Source of the DNA: Oscillospiraceae bacterium
Lineage (GTDB): Bacteria > Bacillota > Clostridia > Oscillospirales > Oscillospiraceae
NCBI GenBank assembly: GCA_022795735.1
Contig: JAAWHG010000007.1
Span: forward strand, 1 to 49,769
Length of the DNA: 49,769 bases
Direction of reading: 5' to 3'
Shown here: one piece after another, positions 45,030 to 49,769 of the stretch
Layout of the letters: each line of letters begins with the position of its first letter
How positions within the stretch are numbered: position 1 is the stretch's first letter
Translations under genes and position numbers: made by a program
The notes under the pieces: generated by a model
Seen by the model: the letters and a program-made list of their open reading frames with translations, nothing else
Told to the model about the DNA's origin: nothing
Databases searched by the model: none

Positions 45030-45928
45030 AGACAAACCAATATTGCCGCAGTATAAAACGATAGAAATTCAAGGGAAGCCCGAGCTGAGTATATCAGCCA
45101 GGTAATCTTGAGCCAAGTTTATCAACATATTTTATATTTAACAGAAGGGAGGTGGCGGGAATGCCTTATGTTTGTGAAGTGTGCGGACGGGAAATGTTCA
45201 GAAAGATAAAATCACACGGACATATTTTCTGCAATAAACATTACAAACAACTCAAAAAATATGGTCATGTGCTGGATAGTAATCCAAGGACAATACTTGA
45301 TAAGAATGAGTTTCATGTGGATGGCAATATTACATACATTGATCTCTATGATAAAGAGTGTAATGTGATTGCACAGGCAATGATTGACACAGAAGATATT
45401 CATAAAGTCAAATATACAAAATGGAAGCTGTCTAACTCCGGCTATGCTATGAATACACCAAAATTCTCTGGCGGAAGCAAACATATGTCCCATGAAATTC
45501 TTGGAACCAATGAGTTTGTAGATCATATCAATCACAATAAATTAGATAATCGGAAGAGCAATTTAAGAGTAGTTTCGAGAGCGCAAAATCAAATGAATGT
45601 AAATTATAAGGGTGTATCAAAAACAAAAAGTGGAAAGTATTATGCGCATATAAAACTAAATCAAAAATTGCTTAATTTAGGCGTATATATTTTTATGGAA
45701 GAGGCATATTTCGCCAGATGGTACGCTGAAACAATTTTATTTGGCGAATACCGCTTTCCAAAAGAAAAACCGTACATTCTCCCAGACAGAGAATATGAAA
45801 TTATGGAATATGTTGATAAAAAGGTGCAACGACTGTAATTATCGGCGTCGCTCAACCAAATGAAATGGAGAGGACGTAAGGAACAGTCTACTCCCCTGAT
45901 AAATATCGGGAAACCGAGGGTAGTAAGG
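45030..45928 (+). ncRNA. group I self-splicing intron in nrdD
   Basis: 899 nt. P1: exon CTGCGGT (45023-45029) pairs with GCCGCAG (45045-45051) with U-G at the splice site. P10: CCAATAT (45037-45043) pairs with exon-2 ATATTGG (45930-45936). Core: P-like AATTCAAGGGAAGCCC (45066-45081), Q-like AATCTTGAGCCAAG (45104-45117), P7 GACTGT (45831-45836) / ACAGTC (45883-45888). The last intron base is G (45928). The insertion is phase 0, directly after the radical Gly codon. It carries an HNH endonuclease gene. Subgroup not assigned. Confidence 0.93.
45161..45838 (+). CDS. intron-encoded HNH homing endonuclease with AP2-like domain
   Basis: 225 residues. N-terminal zinc finger (YVCEVCGREMFRKIKSHGHI, then FCNKHY), HNH core EFVDHINHNKLDNRKSNLR (about 118-136), and a C-terminal AP2-like DNA-binding domain (GVSKTKSGKYYAHIKLNQKL). 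This is the usual architecture of group I intron homing enzymes, which cut intronless alleles to spread the intron. ATG 45161 has GGGAGG 8 nt upstream. Its stop codon lies in the 5' strand of P7 (QRL-stop = CAACGACTGTAA), so coding and ribozyme core overlap. Confidence 0.88.
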   Translation: MPYVCEVCGREMFRKIKSHGHIFCNKHYKQLKKYGHVLDSNPRTILDKNEFHVDGNITYIDLYDKECNVIAQAMIDTEDIHKVKYTKWKLSNSGYAMNTPKFSGGSKHMSHEILGTNEFVDHINHNKLDNRKSNLRVVSRAQNQMNVNYKGVSKTKSGKYYAHIKLNQKLLNLGVYIFMEEAYFARWYAETILFGEYRFPKEKPYILPDREYEIMEYVDKKVQRL

Positions 45929-46018
45929 TATATTGGCACACAATTTTGGAACCAGGGCCGGACAGAGGAGATCAGGGACCGTGTACTGCACGTCAGCACG
46001 TCCGCCCTGACGGAATAG
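45929..46018 (+). CDS. nrdD: nrdD exon 2
   Basis: 29 codons and TAG: YIGTQFWNQGRTEEIRDRVL then HV and a short tail. This is the highly conserved C-terminus that follows RRTCG in NrdD proteins and completes the glycyl radical loop. No start codon or RBS of its own, so it is only expressed through splicing of the intron at 45030-45928. Confidence 0.95.
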   Translation, partial: YIGTQFWNQGRTEEIRDRVLHVSTSALTE

Positions 46019-46034
46019 AATTTTGCAATCAAAA

Positions 46035-46059
46035 CGAGGAGAGGCGCGTCCTCTCCTCG
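46035..46059 (+). repeat. hairpin between nrdD and nrdG
   Basis: CGAGGAGAGG (46035-46044) and CCTCTCCTCG (46050-46059), 10 bp with a 5-nt loop, no T-run. It may be an mRNA-stability or processing element rather than a terminator. It contains an anti-SD-like CCTCTCC arm 9 nt before the nrdG RBS. Confidence 0.6.
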
Positions 46060-46079
46060 CCCAATAACAGGAGGATTTA

Positions 46080-46613
46080 ATGTATATCGGTGAAATATTA
46101 AAAGCGGATACAGCAAATGGGCTGGGGATGAGAGTTACACTTTTTGTTTCCGGTTGTACAAATCACTGTCCTGGCTGTTTTCAGCCCCAAACATGGGATT
46201 TTACATACGGTCAGCCTTATACACCGGCAGTCGAGGAAATGATTATGCAGGAGCTTGCCAAGCCCTATTATCAAGGACTGACATTACTGGGCGGAGAGCC
46301 GTTTGAACCCTGCAATCAAAGAGAACTTGTCAAGCTCATCCGGCGGGTTCGGAGAGAAATGCCGGGGAAAGACATCTGGGCGTATACGGGGTTTACGCTT
46401 GAGAAGGATCTGGGCGAAGGAGGAAGGAAGTGGACAGAAGTAACGGAAGAAATTCTCAGGAATATTGATATTCTCGTAGATGGAAGATTCGAGCAAGATA
46501 AAAAGGATGTTTCTTTGAAATTCCGAGGATCGGCAAACCAGAGAATCATTGATATGAACAAAACAGTTTCCACAGGAAAGACGATTCTATCTTTGCTAAA
46601 TGGAAATTCTTGA
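46080..46613 (+). CDS. nrdG: anaerobic ribonucleotide reductase activase NrdG
   Basis: 177 residues, radical SAM protein. FVSGCTNHCPGCFQPQTWDF holds the CxxxCxxC 4Fe-4S motif; GLTLLGGEPFEPCNQ is the SAM-binding GGE motif. It generates the glycyl radical on NrdD using SAM. GGAGG lies 5 nt before ATG 46080, 62 nt after the nrdD exon 2 stop. Length and ending are complete. Confidence 0.95.
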   Translation: MYIGEILKADTANGLGMRVTLFVSGCTNHCPGCFQPQTWDFTYGQPYTPAVEEMIMQELAKPYYQGLTLLGGEPFEPCNQRELVKLIRRVRREMPGKDIWAYTGFTLEKDLGEGGRKWTEVTEEILRNIDILVDGRFEQDKKDVSLKFRGSANQRIIDMNKTVSTGKTILSLLNGNS

Positions 46614-46626
46614 ATCTTCTTGCCTG

Positions 46627-46659
46627 ACAGCCCTGTCCGAAAGGATGGGGCTGTTCTTT
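46627..46659 (+). terminator. terminator of nrdD-nrdG
   Basis: ACAGCCC / GGGCTGT and TCC / GGA around a GAAA tetraloop with a small internal loop, followed by TCTTTT, 14 nt after nrdG. Confidence 0.85.
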
Positions 46660-46737
46660 TGATAAAAATTTTTCATCTCCGTATATTTCTTCGGGCAAAA
46701 CAAAAGGCTGATTTAAATTAAAAAGGAGATAATGAAA

Positions 46738-47379
46738 ATGAAGTACAAGGTAATCAACATCATCAATGGGGAGACCGTCATCAGTTCCGACAGCAAGGCT
46801 GAAATCAAGGCATGGTTTTCTCGGCTTAACCGGCTGTGGGACTTAAATGTGACGGGAAAAGACACCGGAACTATGTATCCCGGACTGCCTTTCATCAAGT
46901 TCTATTTCCGTGAGACAAATCCCGCTCGGATTCGGAAGTATCAGGTGCTTGATGACGAAGGGCGGTCTGTGGATCCGAGAGATTGGGAAGTTGAAGACAC
47001 TGACGAACCTACCCACGATCCGTGTATCCAGATTTCTTTCATCAAGCATAAGGGCATTCGCGGACGCGGCAAAGGCGCATCGCTTATCCGTCAGGCGAAG
47101 CGGGAATCTGTCATTGATCTGGATTTGGATATCAAGCCGATCCGCTCCAGCGTCAGAATTCGGACGAACAGGTACGATATCCCCAAACTGTATCGTGGCG
47201 AGGAATTGAAGTGCTGGAAAAACAAGAAGGCTTTCCGGCAGTGGGCCCGCCACAAAAAGGGCGGTTTACGACCGGCTAAGCTTGCTGATATGTTTCTGTC
47301 GGCGGAAGAGGAAGAGGTTTGGAGTCAGGAGGTTCTTGATAGTTGCTTCGACGATTCGCTAGAAAGGATTTTTGCCTGA
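46738..47379 (+). CDS. uncharacterised basic protein
   Basis: 213 residues: MKYKVINIINGETVISSDSK start, Arg/Lys-rich middle (IKHKGIRGRGKGASLIRQAK, RSSVRIRTNRYDIPKLYRGE) and acidic C-terminus. The charge pattern suggests nucleic-acid binding. Not recognised. ATG 46738 lies 9 nt after GGAG; ATG 46732 is too close to it. Confidence 0.6.
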   Translation: MKYKVINIINGETVISSDSKAEIKAWFSRLNRLWDLNVTGKDTGTMYPGLPFIKFYFRETNPARIRKYQVLDDEGRSVDPRDWEVEDTDEPTHDPCIQISFIKHKGIRGRGKGASLIRQAKRESVIDLDLDIKPIRSSVRIRTNRYDIPKLYRGEELKCWKNKKAFRQWARHKKGGLRPAKLADMFLSAEEEEVWSQEVLDSCFDDSLERIFA

Positions 47380-47409
47380 TATTTTCAAAATTAACTATTA
47401 AAGGAGAGA

Positions 47410-47817
47410 GTGAAATTGAGGAAGGTAATGAAACATATTATCCCTGGCCTGCTCTTGGCTGTCACAATGCTGCTGTGTATGTGTTCCTGCACGGAAAGCA
47501 ACAAGGTTTCATACAATATCTCGCAGCAGGCCGACAACTTCAACGCGACGCGGAAAATAACCGTCGTCAACATTCGGGACAACACAATCCTGTATGAGTT
47601 GATCGGAAAGTGTTCTTTGAAGAACGAAGGGAACAATGAGCTGTCCGTAATCAGTGAGGTTTCACCGGGTACATACAAAAAAGATTTCATTTACCTCAGC
47701 GAGTGGACAACATACATTGTTCAGGACGTGTCCGGCGCTTATGTCGATCAATATCATTACGAGGTCAACATTCTTCCGCAGATGATTGGTGGAATAAGCG
47801 TTACGTCGAATGATTAA
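47410..47817 (+). CDS. phage-type beta-sandwich lipoprotein
   Basis: 135 residues: a signal peptide (HIIPGLLLAVTMLLCMCSC) with lipobox-like Cys near residue 25-27, then a beta-rich domain (NISQQADNFNATRKITVVNI, RDNTILYELIGKC, VSPGTYKKDFIYLSEWTTYI, YHYEVNILPQMI). The layout AADNF..R.I...N..T...L..I.G.CS....YKK...L...TTY matches phage 'beta-sandwich lipoproteins' as I recall them; in some phages such proteins are suspected in superinfection exclusion. The start is uncertain: GTG 47410 or TTG 47416, both near AAGGAG. Confidence 0.65.
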   Translation: MKLRKVMKHIIPGLLLAVTMLLCMCSCTESNKVSYNISQQADNFNATRKITVVNIRDNTILYELIGKCSLKNEGNNELSVISEVSPGTYKKDFIYLSEWTTYIVQDVSGAYVDQYHYEVNILPQMIGGISVTSND

Positions 47818-47838
47818 AGACCGCCGCCGCTCCACTTT

Positions 47839-47871
47839 AAGGCAGACTCCCGAAAGGGGGTCTGCCTTTTT
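47839..47871 (+). terminator. terminator after the lipoprotein gene
   Basis: AAGGCAGAC-T-CCC / GGG-G-GTCTGCCTT stem (47839-47851 with 47856-47868) with a GAAA loop and T5 run. Confidence 0.92.
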
Positions 47872-47935
47872 GCCTTTGCGGGAGCCGCGATGCGGCTGTG
47901 CGTGGCAAAAATAAGGTTAAAAATTGACGCTGGCA

Positions 47936-47964
47936 TTGATTTCAAATTTCTTTCCCAGTATAAT
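47936..47964 (+). promoter_or_regulatory. promoter of the 47991 gene
   Basis: TTGATT (47936-47941), 17 nt, TATAAT (47959-47964), 27 nt upstream of ATG 47991. Confidence 0.75.
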
Positions 47965-47990
47965 TATTTAAAACGAAGGAGGAATTTTTC

Positions 47991-48662
47991 ATGATTACGG
48001 AAAGCATTGCCAGCCAGATACACAAATATTTCAATGAGGAAACCCTGTACAGTTCTCAACTCAAGGCATTCGCAGAGACATATGTTCGGAGCAAAATTTC
48101 GGCGGCTCAGGTTCAAATGGATATTCATGCCGAAGTCAGTATGGACGGCGTGACATTTGAGTTCATAGTCGGATCAGGAAAAGACAGTGAAATCTGTTAT
48201 GTGGAAGTTGATCTGGAACAGGACTTCCCAGACGCCGCTGCCTGTGCCCAGCACATCCTCCAGACCGTCCTCACCGCCCTCCCCTCCGCCCTTGCGCCCG
48301 CCCTGAAACTGTTCCCCATCTCCACCCCAATCTGCCTGTTCAAAGAGAATAAGATTTTTTCTGACTTCTCCGCATTTCTGAACAAATTGGCGGCCAACAA
48401 GAAACTGAGCGACGAGTTCAAAGCGTCCCTGTCTGTCCCGGAGGCGTACTTTATCGATCAGTATGCCGATTATGCTTCGGTCAGCCACAATGGACGCGAA
48501 CTCTGCCGGGTTGTGGGGGACAGTCCTGATACATACCGCCTGTTCAATCCCTACGCCCAACCCAATGCCAACTCATTTCCTCGCCCTAACAACATTTTTG
48601 AGGCTCTGTGCTTTGCGAAGGTGGCTGAGAAGGCGATTGGGGAGGCGCTGGGGGCTGGTTAG
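47991..48662 (+). CDS. uncharacterised cytoplasmic protein
   Basis: 223 residues, not recognised: MITESIASQIHKYFNEETLY, ICYVEVDLEQDFPDAAACAQ, IFSDFSAFLNKLAANKKLSD. Mixed helix/strand, no export signal. It is monocistronic: own promoter, AAGGAGG before ATG 47991, own terminator at 48714. Codon use is GC-richer than the integrase end of the element. Confidence 0.65.
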   Translation: MITESIASQIHKYFNEETLYSSQLKAFAETYVRSKISAAQVQMDIHAEVSMDGVTFEFIVGSGKDSEICYVEVDLEQDFPDAAACAQHILQTVLTALPSALAPALKLFPISTPICLFKENKIFSDFSAFLNKLAANKKLSDEFKASLSVPEAYFIDQYADYASVSHNGRELCRVVGDSPDTYRLFNPYAQPNANSFPRPNNIFEALCFAKVAEKAIGEALGAG

Positions 48663-48713
48663 AAAACATCCTCCCCCCTTCAAATAAAGGCACGTTTGCG
48701 AATAATCTGATAG

Positions 48714-48741
48714 CCGGGGCAGTTTCCTGCTCCGGTTTTTT
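48714..48741 (+). terminator. terminator of the 47991 gene
   Basis: CCGG-G-GCAG / CTGC-T-CCGG stem (48714-48722 with 48727-48735) with TTTC loop, followed by TTTTTT. Confidence 0.85.
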
Positions 48742-48763
48742 GGTGTCTTAGGGATAGATGAAA

Positions 48764-48796
48764 ACGGGGACCTCAAACGAGATCCCCGCTATTTTT
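48764..48796 (-). terminator. terminator of the SLH protein gene
   Basis: On the minus strand, AGCGGGGATC and GGTCCCCGTTTTC form a stem with a short loop 10 nt or more after the stop; T-rich 3' end. The plus strand also ends in TTTTTTT. Confidence 0.7.
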
Positions 48797-48805
48797 TTGC
48801 CTAAA

Positions 48806-49769
48806 TCAGTTTGCCCATGTCTCAAAGCCGTCGCCGACCATAGCGTAATGGTCCAGGGCGGCTTCCATGATTTCCGAATAGGCCCAGAAAGTCATCGGAA
48901 CATCGTAGAAGATAGGAGCGGCGCTGACAGTGGCGACCTGACGGCCTAGAATGTGGTTCGTCATGGTGACAATTTCAGCACGGGTAACAGCCCCGTCGGG
49001 AACAAAGGTGTTGTCCCCATAGCCTTGCACCCAGCCCTGTTTGGCGCAGTAGTTGATGTACTTGACCGCCCAGTGGGTGGCAGGGACATCGTTGAAGTTT
49101 GTACTCTCAGCAACCCCATTCACGTTCACGCCTTTGTAATTGCACAGCAACGCAAGATATTCGGCGCGGGTGATCGGGGCGTCGGGATAGAACAGACTGT
49201 GAGAACCCAGCACATTCAGATAGCCATTGGACTGTGCGTAGTTGATGGCTCCAGCAGCCCAATGGCCGGCGGGAACATCGGTGTAAAAGCTGTTTCCGGC
49301 ATAGGAAGCGGTGGCACTGTCCTGCTGCTGGAGGATGGCGCGGTTGAGAATTGTAACCGCCTGGGCGCGGGTCAGAGTGTTGTTGGGGGCGAAGACACCA
49401 TTGCCCATGCCGCGAATGTACGCGGTGTGGAAAGTGTTTGCGCCGAGGGAAGGATTGGTCGGATGCACGGGCACCTGATTGACAGGATTGGAGTTTTCCT
49501 CAATCGTACCTTTGGCGGAACGGCTGGTAATGTGCATATTGCCGGGCATTTCATTGAATTCGACGCTCATGTCAGCGTTGCTCTTCCAGTTGACGGTGAA
49601 GGTCTTGCCGCCAAGAACAAGTTCACTTTCAAAGGGCTTGAGGGAAACAGTCTTGGAGCCAACGCGGAACGAGACTTCCTTGAGGATTCTCTTGTCGCGA
49701 GCCTCGACGCAGACGGTAACAGCGTCGTCTTCGTCATAACTGCCGGATCCGGTGTAGGTGATCACGCTG
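48806..49769 (-). CDS. SLH-domain surface protein, C-terminal part (partial)
   Basis: At least 319 residues, entering from the right edge. A beta-rich domain (about 1-100, VSFRVGSKTVSLKPFESELV) is followed by three S-layer homology domains: FHTAYIRGMGNGVFAPNNTL with TRAQAVTILNRA; FYTDVPAGHWAAGAINYAQS with ITRAEYLALLCN; FNDVPATHWAVKYINYCAKQ with VTRAEIVTMTNH. SLH domains anchor proteins to pyruvylated secondary cell-wall polymer. The GTG at 49765 is internal; the true start and signal peptide lie beyond the window. Whether it belongs to the element or to chromosome is unclear. Confidence 0.9.
   Translation of the reverse strand, partial: SVITYTGSGSYDEDDAVTVCVEARDKRILKEVSFRVGSKTVSLKPFESELVLGGKTFTVNWKSNADMSVEFNEMPGNMHITSRSAKGTIEENSNPVNQVPVHPTNPSLGANTFHTAYIRGMGNGVFAPNNTLTRAQAVTILNRAILQQQDSATASYAGNSFYTDVPAGHWAAGAINYAQSNGYLNVLGSHSLFYPDAPITRAEYLALLCNYKGVNVNGVAESTNFNDVPATHWAVKYINYCAKQGWVQGYGDNTFVPDGAVTRAEIVTMTNHILGRQVATVSAAPIFYDVPMTFWAYSEIMEAALDHYAMVGDGFETWAN

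Noticed and set aside
45030..45056. nrdD read as a complete 714-residue gene or as a truncated pseudogene
   Set aside because: The conserved C-terminus is found in phase 0 after 899 nt with matching P1, P10 and P7 pairings, so an intron explains the early stop better.
45030..45928. Group II intron or intein instead of group I intron
   Set aside because: No GUGYG 5' end, no reverse transcriptase and no domain V-like end; the stop codons in all continuing frames exclude an intein.

Overview
The window looks like chromosome from a spore-forming, strictly anaerobic Gram-positive bacterium of the Oscillospiraceae type (class Clostridia). The evidence is the mix of sporulation genes (a SpoIVFB-like M50 protease, SpoIID, a TepA/ClpP-like protease), the TIGR03960/TIGR03936 radical SAM pair, CdaR-FtsE-FtsX, an FMN-riboswitch-controlled ECF riboflavin transporter, GG(A)AGG ribosome binding sites, and an oxygen-sensitive class III ribonucleotide reductase. 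No rRNA, tRNA or CRISPR array was recognised.

Region 1 (1-13.2 kb) is housekeeping. tepA faces a leftward operon of a small membrane protein, SpoIVFB-like protease, TIGR03960 and TIGR03936. Next come an LRR/TPR membrane protein and citrate synthase (both leftward, each with a clear sigma-A promoter), spoIID (rightward), and the leftward series rpsT, recG, gpmI, secG. Region 2 (13.3-15.1 kb) is an SOS-type lesion-bypass module: a Y-family polymerase whose promoter spacer holds a LexA-box palindrome, followed by a YolD-like gene that overlaps the polymerase tail by 155 bp.

Region 3 (15.1-20.5 kb) is an isolated operon between its own promoter and a strong terminator. A sigma-70-like factor is followed by five proteins of unknown function, all apparently cytoplasmic; the first has a FlgM-like N-terminal motif. 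It is the best candidate here for an undescribed system. Region 4 (20.5-35.8 kb) returns to core functions: a three-gene lipid-type operon (PlsC-like acyltransferase, PAP2 protein, E2/CAT-fold protein lacking the usual catalytic His), a chemoreceptor, ribU with its riboswitch, a pseudouridine synthase, and the division/cell-wall group cdaR-like, ftsE, ftsX, M23 peptidase, S41 peptidase, then greA-lysS.

Region 5 (about 35.8-48.7 kb) is AT-richer accessory DNA: a tyrosine integrase with an excisionase-like gene, a three-repeat zinc-binding protein, a protein resembling the N-terminal part of a TnsB-type transposase, small orphan genes with their own terminators, a PHP phosphoesterase, nrdD-nrdG and a phage-type beta-sandwich lipoprotein. 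The most solid discovery is in nrdD: the reading frame stops just after the glycyl-radical codon, and the missing C-terminus (YIGTQFWNQGRT...) reappears 899 nt later. The intervening DNA has group I intron pairings (P1 with U-G at the splice site, P10, P7, terminal G) and encodes an HNH homing endonuclease. A consensus-perfect NrdR operator pair lies just after lysS with no nrd gene directly downstream, next to a long structured inverted repeat and a start codon cut off after 24 codons. This suggests that the mobile element interrupted, or brought with it, a ribonucleotide-reductase control region. The right edge carries the C-terminal part of an SLH-domain surface protein.
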